NCBI GenBank assembly: GCA_025465355.1
Contig: JAODNN010000035.1
Coordinates: 1 to 33,822, forward strand
Reading direction: 5' to 3'
DNA length: 33,822 bases
From: Blastococcus sp.
GTDB lineage: Bacteria > Actinomycetota > Actinomycetes > Mycobacteriales > Geodermatophilaceae
This document shows, piece by piece, positions 1 through 6,920 of this stretch. Numbering within the stretch: the first letter of the stretch is position 1; each line of letters opens with the position of its first letter. The notes under the pieces are model-generated. The model worked only from the letters and a program-made list of their open reading frames with translations. It did no database searches and was not told the DNA's origin. A program made the position numbers and the translations under genes.

Positions 1-36
1 ACCGGCACCGACGGCCAGTGGGCGCTGGCCTCTTGA
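1..36 (+). CDS. Possible 3' end of a gene cut by the window edge
   Basis: From base 1 the frame reads ThrGlyThrAspGlyGlnTrpAlaLeuAlaSer and then TGA at 34-36. Eleven codons ending in a stop are compatible with the C-terminus of a gene entering from the left, but they are too few to identify a family. No terminator hairpin is obvious between this stop and the next frame. Confidence 0.2.
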   Translation, partial: TGTDGQWALAS

Positions 37-176
37 CCGGCACCACCCACCCGGACCACCGTGGATGACGGGCAGGGCGACCTCTCTGTCGCACCCTCGG
101 GTGCTGACCTCACTGCAGCGAGACTGCAGCGAGGCGCCCTGCCCCCTTATTCAGCAGGCTCCTAGAGGTCCTCCGC

Positions 177-527
177 ATGCTCCTGGACGCCGAGCCAGAG
201 GACCTCGTTGACGTCTCCGCGCTCCGCGGCATCGGCGCCGACGCGCTCGCCGGCGACAATCGCCCCTTTGAGCTGAAGACAGCAGGCCGCGAAATGCCCG
301 ACCACGTCACTCTCACGGCGAACGAGGCCGAACGGGCCGCGAAGACTCCAGGGTTCTGCCTCGTAGTCGTCGCCGGCCTCGAAGAAGGACAGGACACGAA
401 GATCGTTGTGGTCGTTGACCCGCTCGACGCGCTTCCGCTCCACTTCAACGGCGACGTCACCGTCAGCGACCTCCGCTCGCGGCTTCGCGACATACCACCG
501 GCGACTAACGCCGGCCCCGCCGGCTGA
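177..527 (+). pseudogene. C-terminal fragment of a NO VEIN/DUF3883-type protein
   Basis: The 116 codons from ATG 177 encode a compact domain: GADAL, then a PFELK strand, then HVTLTANEAERAA, a hydrophobic FCLVVVAGLE strand and VVVVDPL near the end. This order (E-x-K strand, T-x-N/S-E helix start, Val-rich strand, DPL) is what I associate with the DUF3883/NO VEIN domain, a nuclease-like domain at the C-terminus of very large proteins, some with an Hsp90-like ATPase N-terminus. Here only the end of such a protein remains. The frame is closed by TGA at 105-107, and no good Shine-Dalgarno site precedes ATG 177. I read it as a truncated remnant; a short free-standing protein is less likely. The assignment rests on motif memory alone. 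Confidence 0.5.
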
Positions 528-694
528 GCTCAGCTCGAGCTCAGAAGCCAATTGCTAGCGCGGCGAGTGGGGCGATCTTTGACGGGAGCTCGGGAACGGC
601 ACCCCGGGCAGCGCAACGCGACCGCTACCCGCGACGCTGGGGGGCTGCGTGCGGCGTTGAGCTGGGCAGACACGGGGAGGTCCCGGTCAGGACC
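528..694. other. Non-coding stretch left of the tRNA-Gly fragment
   Basis: Together with the fragment that follows, the gene-free interval runs from 528 to 882. In this part I see no frame with a credible start, no clear promoter and no strong hairpin; a short GAGCTCAGCTCGAGCTC-like inverted motif lies near 526-542. The remainder (743-882) is equally featureless. Confidence 0.4.
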
Positions 695-742
695 TGGAGC
701 GGGTGACGGGAATCGAACCCGCACAGTCAGCTTGGAAAGCTG
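695..742 (-). other. 3' half of tRNA-Gly(TCC), attachment-site scar
   Basis: Read on the minus strand this is an anticodon stem CAGC, a loop TTTCCAA (anticodon TCC), stem GCTGA, a 4-nt variable loop, a T arm GCGGG-TTCGATT-CCCGT, acceptor strand CACCCGC, discriminator T and an encoded CCA (695-697). The expected 5' half (acceptor GCGGGTG, a D arm with GG in the loop) is absent: the bases upstream give GCGGGGT with two mismatches and no D arm. A 3' half that starts around the anticodon stem is the classical duplicated core of a tyrosine-recombinase attachment site. If so, the inserted DNA lies to the right of 742 and the flanking chromosome to the left of 695. The gene is not expected to give a functional tRNA. 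Confidence 0.7.
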
Positions 743-882
743 CAACCACCAGGGTCCAGCAGTGACCCCGCTCAGCTGGCGAGGCGCGGTCAGGAAGGAG
801 GGACCTCGGAAGGGTGGTGGCCTTGCCTCACCGGCTGTCGACTTCACCGCGGCAGCGGGGATGGCCCGTCCGCGACTTTGCG

Positions 883-1944
883 TCATGCCGCGCCGAGGGA
901 AGCGCGTCGCCGGGAGACGGTGCGCCTTGTGGTGTTGAGTTGGGCGGCGATGTCGCGGATGGATGTGCCGCGGGCGGTCAGGCGGCGGATGACCTCGTGC
1001 TGTTCGTCCGCTGTGAGGTCGTCGTAGGTGATGCGGTCACCGGCGAGGGCGCGTTCCACGGCGATCTCGTCGATGTCGTTCAGCTGGCATCCGGCGGACG
1101 GGACGGGGGGCGTGGTGTCGGTGTCGATGTTGTCCCAGGCCAGCGGTGGCAGCCAGCCTTGTGCGGCGGCGTGGGCTCGGGCGGCGTCGGCGGCGACACG
1201 CTGCTCGCTGGTCGCCTCTGGCGGGGTGGCGCCAGACAGCTGCTCGTAGAGGCTCGCGACCTCGTGGGCGGTGTGGGCGGTGACCGATGCTCCGGTCATG
1301 CTGCGGAGCAGGCTGCTCGGGCGGCGGTCGAGCTGATCGGCCAGTAGCCGAGCCGGCCAGCCGACGGCGATGAGTGCTTGTAGACGACGGCGGGTGCCGG
1401 TGGCGTCGACGCGGCTGCCCGCTGCCCGGCGCGCGTCGTCAATGTCGATGCCCAGCACGCGGGCGGCCGTGCTCGGGCGGACGCCTTGCGTTGTCGGGGA
1501 GTCGCCCCGGTCGTCCTGGGCCAGTTGGCGGATGTGGCTGGTCGAGAGACCGGCGAGCTGCGCGATGCGTTCGACGCCGATACCGGCGGCCCGCAGACCG
1601 GCGATGTGCTCGCGCACGGGGCCTGCGTCGACGTAGGGGTGCCAGCGTCCGTAGGTCCGTTCTCGGGTCGCGGTGCGGCTGGCCGCGGTGTTGGCGGCGG
1701 TGCAGTCGGGGCATCGGCAGCGGTCCCTGACGTAGGCGGCGCGGGTGCCGTGCCGGTGACGGGCCTGCGGATGGCTGCACTCCCGCTTCACTCGTGCCTG
1801 AAGTCGCTGGGCTCGGCGACGGGCTTGCTTGAGGCCGCGCCGATGCTTGGCACAGGAGTGCCGCCGATGGTGCGCGTCGGCCAGGGGGGCGGTGGCGTAG
1901 TCGGCGGTGTAGCCGCAGACCGGGCAGGTGCGGCTGACCCTCAT
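883..1944 (-). CDS. Zinc-finger/HTH accessory DNA-binding protein
   Basis: This is a 353-residue basic protein starting at ATG 1944. It opens with a C-x2-C pair (RTCPVCGY) followed by H/C residues (ADAHHRRHSC). A second cluster follows: H-x-HGTR-AYV-D-CRC-x2-C, typical of small proteins from actinobacterial plasmids, phages and integrative elements. A first HTH-like segment (GIGVERIAQLAGLSTSHI) follows, and a second one lies at the C-terminus (GTSIRDIAAQLNTTRRTVSRR). The start is fixed by a 4-bp ATGA overlap with the upstream gene, so the two are translationally coupled. I infer DNA binding, perhaps regulatory within a mobile element. No specific target or named family is recognised. Confidence 0.7.
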   Translation of the reverse strand: MRVSRTCPVCGYTADYATAPLADAHHRRHSCAKHRRGLKQARRRAQRLQARVKRECSHPQARHRHGTRAAYVRDRCRCPDCTAANTAASRTATRERTYGRWHPYVDAGPVREHIAGLRAAGIGVERIAQLAGLSTSHIRQLAQDDRGDSPTTQGVRPSTAARVLGIDIDDARRAAGSRVDATGTRRRLQALIAVGWPARLLADQLDRRPSSLLRSMTGASVTAHTAHEVASLYEQLSGATPPEATSEQRVAADAARAHAAAQGWLPPLAWDNIDTDTTPPVPSAGCQLNDIDEIAVERALAGDRITYDDLTADEQHEVIRRLTARGTSIRDIAAQLNTTRRTVSRRRASLGAA

Positions 1945-2390
1945 CGCCGCAGCTGCTGCCGAGAAGGACCCGGCCTGGGGGGCGCAGGTGGGGTGCGGCC
2001 GGGGACGCCGGCTCGGTGAAGTCGGTCCTCGATCCAGTCGGTGCGGACGGTGCCGCCATCGCCGACGTGCTCGTCGAAGGCCATCGCGGTGAAGGAGGCG
2101 GCGACTGCCGACCATTCGCCGTCGGACAGCGGCCGCTCCAGATGCGCCTCGACAGTCGGCCGGTCGACGTAGGCGACGCTCGCTTCGAGCAGATCGGCCA
2201 GATCGGTCAACAGCAGGTAGGTGTCCCCGCCGTAGGCGGCGACCAGTACCTGCAGAGCCCAGGGGCGCACGGTCTCCCGGATCGGCACGACGTCGTCGCC
2301 GTCGCAGGCAGCTCGGGGATCAGCAAAGTCGCCCGGATCGGTGCTGGGAGACGGGTCGGTGCGGCGTGCTCCCCGGTCCTGGTTCCACAT
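1941..2390 (-). CDS. 149-residue protein coupled to the HTH gene
   Basis: The frame begins at ATG 2388-2390 (MWNQDRGARRTD) and ends in TGA 1941-1943, which overlaps the ATG of the next gene as ATGA. The first 45 residues look disordered and acidic. A helical domain follows (RPWALQVLVAAY ... LLTDLADLLEASVAYVDRPTVEAHL ... LSDGEWSAVAASF ... DWIEDRLHRAGVP), then a Pro-rich tail. I know similar small proteins from actinobacterial integrative elements, always without assigned function. Spacing and coupling say it works with the downstream HTH protein. The frame can be extended upstream to 2885, but that extension runs antisense to the M48 gene and has the low-complexity look of a shadow. Confidence 0.65.
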   Translation of the reverse strand: MWNQDRGARRTDPSPSTDPGDFADPRAACDGDDVVPIRETVRPWALQVLVAAYGGDTYLLLTDLADLLEASVAYVDRPTVEAHLERPLSDGEWSAVAASFTAMAFDEHVGDGGTVRTDWIEDRLHRAGVPGRTPPAPPRPGPSRQQLRR

Positions 2391-2605
2391 CGGCGCTCCA
2401 CCCCGTCCGGTCGTTGCTCTCAGCGGGAGAAGGCGCCAAATCGGGCTGTTTGGTGACAGGGCGGACGGAACTTTTTGACCTACGCCGGACGTCGTGCGCC
2501 CACGGCGTACTTGCGCTGAGGACGTCCCGGCCGTGAGGGCAACCGCGGATGTCAGTACCGGCCGACAGGCTGACCACGAACCCGTTGCGTCGAGGAGGTC
2601 CGTGG
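2391..2605. promoter_or_regulatory. Divergent intergenic region
   Basis: These 215 bp separate two outward-facing genes and must hold both promoters. A TTGACC hexamer at 2476-2481 could be a -35 element for the rightward gene, but I find no convincing -10 at 16-19 bp. The Shine-Dalgarno GAGGAGG at about 2592-2598 serves the ATG at 2606. Confidence 0.35.
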
Positions 2606-3619
2606 ATGAAGCCGACCGGACACAGGCCGCCTCGCAACGTGCGTCCTCGATCCGCCCGGTTCCGGCTCGGTCGGGCGGTCGCCGCCGCGCCGGCCATGCT
2701 CGGCAGCCTGCTGCTGATGTTGGTGTCCGTCGCGCTCGGCCGGTGGTTGGGACTACTACTTCCGCTCGTGTGGGCGGCGGGTGCGGCCGTGCTGATGACC
2801 CGGGTCGGCGAACGGATGACCGTTCGCGCAGCGTGCGGGTTTCATCGGCCCCGCCCGGCGCAGGCGGCATCGCTGAAGCCGGCATGGTCGACGGCCCTGG
2901 CAGTGACCGGCACCGCTGCCGGTGACGTCGAGCTCTACGTCCAGACCGCTGCGACGCCGAACGCGTACGCCGCCGGCGGTCACAGCGTCGCGATCACCAG
3001 CCGGATCGTTGAGGACCACGCAAGCGGTCGGCTGCCAGAACGTCAGCTGGTGGCCGTGCTCGTGCACGAGCTGGGCCACCACGCCACGGGGGCGACTCGC
3101 CCGATGCTGCTCCTGACATGGCTCACGGCGCCGTGGCGCGCAACGGCAAGCGTGCTGGCCGGTCTGGCGAGCACGCTCGCCGGCCGCCACCCCCGCCAGG
3201 GACTGAGCATCGTCGTGCTCGCTGGACTGGCGGTGGCCGAGGTCCGCGCCCTGCAGCAGGGCCAGTGGATGGCCGGGGGAGTGCTGGTCGTCGTCGGACT
3301 CACGGCGGTGCTCGTCCCGTTGGCCAACGCCGCGATCAGCCGGCGGGCCGAGTACGCCGCCGACGGGTTCGCCGCCGACCACGGCCTCGCGATCGAGTTG
3401 GCCGCCGCGCTGCGCGTCCTCGACGCCGGGCATCGTGCGCCTCGCGGATGGTCGCGGGTGCTGTCATCGCACCCGACCTCCGAGCAGCGGATCAGGGCGC
3501 TGCAGACGGCAACGGTCGGGCCAGGGGAGGGCCGACGCAGGATGCGATCGCCATCCGGCCATCCACGTCGCAGGACCCGCAGCACCGCGGTTGAGACAGG
3601 CTCCCGAAGCGGAAGTTGA
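2606..3619 (+). CDS. M48-family membrane zinc metalloprotease
   Basis: This is a 337-residue HtpX-like protein. The start ATG 2606 is chosen for the GAGGAGG site just upstream. Two hydrophobic segments at about residues 23-65 come first. The catalytic HELGH motif is His154-Glu155-x-x-His158, and the third ligand is Glu249 in EYAAD. Between them are further hydrophobic stretches (about 195-245) that would anchor the enzyme with its active site at the cytoplasmic face. HPTSEQRI near the C-terminus matches the conserved HP-x2-xRI of M48 enzymes. A basic 40-residue tail follows. Family members degrade misfolded membrane proteins; similar M48 genes also occur in actinobacterial plasmids and integrative elements, which fits the neighbouring HTH pair and recombinase scars. 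Confidence 0.9.
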   Translation: MKPTGHRPPRNVRPRSARFRLGRAVAAAPAMLGSLLLMLVSVALGRWLGLLLPLVWAAGAAVLMTRVGERMTVRAACGFHRPRPAQAASLKPAWSTALAVTGTAAGDVELYVQTAATPNAYAAGGHSVAITSRIVEDHASGRLPERQLVAVLVHELGHHATGATRPMLLLTWLTAPWRATASVLAGLASTLAGRHPRQGLSIVVLAGLAVAEVRALQQGQWMAGGVLVVVGLTAVLVPLANAAISRRAEYAADGFAADHGLAIELAAALRVLDAGHRAPRGWSRVLSSHPTSEQRIRALQTATVGPGEGRRRMRSPSGHPRRRTRSTAVETGSRSGS

Positions 3620-3828
3620 AGCAGTGAGCGCCCGGTCCCGAGCAGTTGCCTGACGCTCATCGAGCGCAGGGAGTCGTCGGCGTCGCCCGCCCGGATGCGG
3701 CGGACCATGCATCACTTACTCATCAAATACTGCCGTCCCTCACCGTCGCCAGCCGATGCAGCCAACGCAGGGGAGTGGCGTTGACCTGCATGTTCAGCGC
3801 GAGCCAACAGCAGCCAACGCTTCAAGAT
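3620..3828. other. Non-coding stretch between protease and tRNA scar
   Basis: No credible coding frame is seen. The stretch is noticeably less G/C-rich than the flanking genes around 3705-3735 and 3790-3840, as expected for decayed or foreign DNA. It leads into a tRNA 3' end and recombinase remnant. Confidence 0.4.
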
Positions 3829-3872
3829 CAAATCGCAGGGTTAGTGGTTCGAGTCCAATCGGGGGAGCACCA
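3829..3872 (+). other. tRNA 3'-end fragment (tRNA-Asn-like), possible att core
   Basis: The fragment contains a T arm (AGTGG-TTCGAGT-CCAAT, one mismatch in the stem), an acceptor-like strand CGGGGGA and a following G, then CACCA. The TTCGAGTCCA context and an acceptor ending in GGGGAG resemble tRNA-Asn, which is a guess. No matching 5' half (TCCCCCG start, D arm) lies upstream, so this is not a complete gene. It sits about 155 bp before a tyrosine recombinase C-terminus and is most simply a degenerate attachment site. Confidence 0.45.
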
Positions 3873-4027
3873 GTAGGCCTCTGACCAGCGGAGACGCCGG
3901 CCGGGGGCTTTTCTCTGGGCATCTGCGCGAGCTGCTGGATGGCTTCGAGTGCGAGCGGTGCGTCGGGACCGGCTACCAGCCGGGCGTCGCGGCCGACCCC
4001 CGAGAGCGGGTCCGGTGCACGGCGGGC

Positions 4028-4279
4028 CCCTGGTCCTGGGTCACCTCGCACACCTTCCGCAAGACGGTCGCCACGCTGCTGGACGAGGCCGGGCTCTCGC
4101 CGCGCCAGGTGGCCGATCAGCTGGGCCACGCCAACCCCTCCATCACGCTCGGTGTCTACTTCGGGCGCCAGGTGGTCAGCACCGGGGTAGCACGCGTGCT
4201 CGACCGTCGTCAGTACCCCGTGGTGGCGTCGGCGGTGACCTTGGCCTTCCACCACCGCTCGCACTCCGTCTCCTCGTAG
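4028..4279 (+). pseudogene. Tyrosine recombinase (integrase) C-terminal remnant
   Basis: The frame, open from 3845, acquires integrase homology at about 4028. It shows WVTSHTFRKT (the His-x-x-Arg of box II), LLDEAGLSPRQVADQLGHA with its LGH element, and a nucleophilic Tyr at 4157-4159 in GVYFGR. The family signature ends at DRRQ (about 4212), and the frame runs on to TAG at 4277-4279. Box I Arg, the core-binding domain and the N-terminal SAM-like domain (roughly 300 residues in these ICE/phage integrases) are missing. The 40 codons before 4028 hold an unrelated Cys-containing segment (CERCVGTGY). The protein cannot be active as it stands; it marks a former integration event. Confidence 0.75.
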
Positions 4280-4317
4280 AGGACGCGGCGGCCGACCCGG
4301 GTGCCCTGCGGGCCGGT
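4210..4317 (-). pseudogene. Excisionase/MerR-type HTH C-terminal remnant
   Basis: On the minus strand, between a stop at 4318-4320 (outside this interval) and TGA 4210-4212, 35 codons read TGPQGTRVGRRVLYEE, continue with TECERWWKAKV and end soon after. Gly-x-x-x-Val-Gly-Arg-Arg-Val-Leu-Tyr followed by an acidic helix ending in W is the recognition-wing tail of the HTH_17/excisionase family that normally sits just upstream of ICE integrases. The N-terminal helices are gone. Its orientation is opposite to the integrase remnant and the two 3' ends abut, so the locus was rearranged during decay. The call rests on a short motif. Confidence 0.5.
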
Positions 4318-4463
4318 TCAGAGGTCGGGCGCAGTGCGGTGGCGAGTTCGTGGCGCCCGAGAGCGACGTAGTCGGGCGGATCCCTTCATCACGTGATTTC
4401 GATGGCACTCAGCGAATACGCAAGCGTGTCGCTGGCGGCCAGCCGCCATGAGTGCACCCACGC

Positions 4464-4475
4464 TCCACGCGTGGA
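4464..4475 (+). promoter_or_regulatory. Palindrome TCCACGCGTGGA over a LysR start codon
   Basis: This perfect 12-bp inverted repeat has the GTG start codon (4471-4473) as the beginning of its right arm. No Shine-Dalgarno site precedes the start, suggesting a leaderless or very short leader. The paralogous LysR gene at 7871 has the equivalent element at the same place. An autoregulatory operator is a reasonable inference. Confidence 0.4.
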
Positions 4476-5379
4476 ACTCAGACAGCTGGAACACTTCCTC
4501 GCCGTCGTGGAGGAGGGCTCCTTCACTGCTGCCGCGGGGCGGCTCTACATGGTGCAGTCCAGCCTGTCCGCCTCGCTTCTCTCGCTCGAGCGCACGCTCG
4601 GCACGGACCTGTTCATCCGTGGGCGGCGCGGCGCCGAGCTGACCGACGCGGGTCGTGCACTGGTCGAGCCGGCGCGCGCGGCGCTGCGGTCGCTCCAGGT
4701 GGCACGCGACGCCGTGGCAGAGGTCAGCGGGCTCCTCCACGGGACAGTTCGCATTGCCTGCCTGCCCTCCAGCTTGCCCGTCGCCTTCGACATCGGCCGC
4801 ACGATCCGCCTCTTCAATCAGAAGTATCCGGGCGTTGAGGTCAAGGTCGTCCGGGCTGGGGCCCCGGCCATGGTCGGCATGGTGGCCGAGGGCCAGGTCG
4901 ACTTCGCCGTCACTCCGAGCGTCGAGGGCAAGCTGGGGAAGTTGTCCTTCCAGTCGCTGATCCGCACGGAGCTGGGCCTCGTCTGCCCGGCGGAACACCG
5001 CCTCGCAGGGGCGCGGAACGTGGAGCCGCAGGACTACCTGGACGAGTTGATCCTCGACCTGCCACGGGGATGGCAGGCGAGGGAGCTCTTCGACCGGGTG
5101 CTGGCTGAGCAGGGGGCGGAGCGGAAGACCAGCCTCGAGGTCGACGACTGGGTCGGCGCGCTCGCGCTGGCGAACCGCGGCACCGGTATCGCCTACGGGC
5201 CGATCGGGTGCATCGCCGATACGCCGTTCGCAGGCCTCGACGTGGCCACGATCGTGGGCGCCCCGACGTGGGAGCTCGGGATCGCCACCCGCGACGAGGC
5301 GCTTCGCGGCGCCGCGGGCCGGGCGTTCCTCGCTGCCTACCTGAGGGATTGCGCTTCGACCCAGGCGGAGCTGATCTGA
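4471..5379 (+). CDS. LysR-family transcriptional regulator
   Basis: The protein has 302 residues, the usual LTTR length, when started at GTG 4471 (VELRQLEHFLAVVEEGSF); upstream codons add nothing conserved. The winged HTH occupies residues 1-60 (SFTAAAGRLYMVQSSLSASLLSLE), followed by ELTDAGRALVEPA and the linker helix. The effector-binding domain begins at LHGTVRIACLPS (about 90) and contains a periplasmic-binding-protein-like fold with FAVTPS, DLPRGWQARELFDRVL and GTGIAYGP. It is a clear paralog of the regulator at 6921-7871, sharing DLPRGW-ARE-FDR and the WELGI-TR segments. The two bracket an EAL protein, so one or both may control it. The ligand is unknown. Confidence 0.93.
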   Translation: MELRQLEHFLAVVEEGSFTAAAGRLYMVQSSLSASLLSLERTLGTDLFIRGRRGAELTDAGRALVEPARAALRSLQVARDAVAEVSGLLHGTVRIACLPSSLPVAFDIGRTIRLFNQKYPGVEVKVVRAGAPAMVGMVAEGQVDFAVTPSVEGKLGKLSFQSLIRTELGLVCPAEHRLAGARNVEPQDYLDELILDLPRGWQARELFDRVLAEQGAERKTSLEVDDWVGALALANRGTGIAYGPIGCIADTPFAGLDVATIVGAPTWELGIATRDEALRGAAGRAFLAAYLRDCASTQAELI

Positions 5380-5422
5380 GGACGACCGCTCAGGGCCATC
5401 GACCGCCGATGCGACCTCGGGG

Positions 5423-6847
5423 TCATCCTGTCGGGGCGGCGACGGCCTTTTCCGTTAGCACAGCCCGCCCGGGCGTGTGCCAGGCGGCCCAGTCCTCCGC
5501 GGACGTGGTCGGGCGACCGAGCAGGTAGCCCTGCGCCGAGTCGACCCCCAGGTCTCGCAGGATCCGGAGCTCGTCCGGCGTCTCGATGCCCTCGGCTACG
5601 ACGATCGCGCCCATGTCATGGGCGAACGCCACCACCGCGGCGGCGAGCGCCTGACGGGCGGAGTCCGCGTCGACGCCGCTGATGAGCGTGCGGTCGAGTT
5701 TGATGACGTCGGCCGACAGCGCCAGGATGTGCCGGAACGAGGCGTAGCCGGCGCCCGCATCGTCGACGGCGAGACGCAAGCCTTCCTTGCGCAGCGGGGC
5801 CAACGCGCGGGCGAGCAGGTCGTAGTCGTCGACGGACGAGTGCTCCGTGAGCTCGATGACGAGCCTGGACCAGGCGATGGGGAAGCTGTCGAGCACCGAG
5901 GCCAGCTCGGCGCACGCCAGCGTGTCGGGGGAGAGGTTCACGGAGACGTACAGGTCGGGCGGGAGCTCGCGCGCGGCCTCGAGCGCCACGCGCAGGGCAT
6001 GCAGCTCGAGGTCGACGGCCAGGCCCACGGCAGCCGCGTCGGTGAACCAGTCCTGGGCGCTCCTCTGACTTCCGGGCACGGCGAAACGGGAGAGGGCCTC
6101 GACACCGACCATCCGCAGGTCTCCGAACGCGACGATCGGCTGGAAGGCAGGCCTGACCGCACCGGTCCGGATGACCTCCAGGACGGCCGCGCCCGTCGCG
6201 CTCGACTCCTTCTCGACCGCGGGCGACGCGTCCATCACGTGTGAGGCGCCGGCCAGACCGGAGATCCGTCCTTCCGCACCGAACGTGGGCACCGCCGTGC
6301 TACGCAGCCAGACCGAGGAGCCGTCCTTGGCCACGCAGTGGAACGGCCGCCGTCGCCAGCCCTCGCCGGCCGCCAGCAGGTGGTGGGCGATGGCGTGCTC
6401 GTTCGGGTGGAGGACGTCGAAGAGGGACAGCGAGCGCACCTCGTCGGCGGGATAACCCAGCCCCGCCAGGCATTGGGCACTGGCATAGGTGAAGCGCCCG
6501 TGGGAGTCGCACTCCCACACGATCTCCTCGCCGACCTGCTCGAGCGTCGCCGATCGGCGGCGGGTCTCGCGAATGGTTCGCGCGGATGCTTCTCCGGCGA
6601 GGCCGAGAGCGATGCAGGAAAGGAGGAGGACCACCGCGGCGAGCGTGGCGTCATGCGCCTGCGTCCGAGCGGGGGAGGCGCCAATCGCCGACAGACACAT
6701 GGCCATGAGGACGGCACCCGCAGCCAGACCGAGAAGGCCTACGGCGGCGACATGCTTGCTCCGCACGGGAACTCCGTGCACTCGGAGGAGATGCTTCCTT
6801 GCTGGCACCGCGACAGTCGGCATCATGCCGGTCGAGTGAATTCTCAT
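5423..6847 (-). CDS. Membrane PAS-EAL cyclic di-GMP phosphodiesterase
   Basis: I start the gene at ATG 6847, which has GGAGAAGG a few bases upstream, giving 474 residues. Two membrane segments lie at about 30-55 and 65-88, a PAS domain at about 100-190 (EEIVWECDSHGRFTYAS ... GWRRRPFHCVAKDGSSVW), and an EAL domain at about 225-460. All expected catalytic positions are visible: EAL at Glu250 (GVEALSRF), VSVNLSP, VIELTEH, AVDDAGAGYAS with the DD pair, IKLDRTL, VVAEGIE and QGYLLGRP. It should therefore hydrolyse c-di-GMP to pGpG, with the PAS domain sensing an unknown cue. It sits between two LysR paralogs and is convergent with the first; the second ends 73 bp upstream on the same strand. Confidence 0.93.
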   Translation of the reverse strand: MRIHSTGMMPTVAVPARKHLLRVHGVPVRSKHVAAVGLLGLAAGAVLMAMCLSAIGASPARTQAHDATLAAVVLLLSCIALGLAGEASARTIRETRRRSATLEQVGEEIVWECDSHGRFTYASAQCLAGLGYPADEVRSLSLFDVLHPNEHAIAHHLLAAGEGWRRRPFHCVAKDGSSVWLRSTAVPTFGAEGRISGLAGASHVMDASPAVEKESSATGAAVLEVIRTGAVRPAFQPIVAFGDLRMVGVEALSRFAVPGSQRSAQDWFTDAAAVGLAVDLELHALRVALEAARELPPDLYVSVNLSPDTLACAELASVLDSFPIAWSRLVIELTEHSSVDDYDLLARALAPLRKEGLRLAVDDAGAGYASFRHILALSADVIKLDRTLISGVDADSARQALAAAVVAFAHDMGAIVVAEGIETPDELRILRDLGVDSAQGYLLGRPTTSAEDWAAWHTPGRAVLTEKAVAAPTG

Positions 6848-6920
6848 GACCTTCTCCATGTGACGATTGAGCGCTGGTGCTGTCTCGTGAATGTGTCGGC
6901 CGAAAGCAGATCGGCATTGA

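Noticed and set aside
695-772. A complete tRNA gene
   Set aside because: The 3' half is excellent, but no D arm can be folded and the 5' acceptor strand has two mismatches at its inner end.
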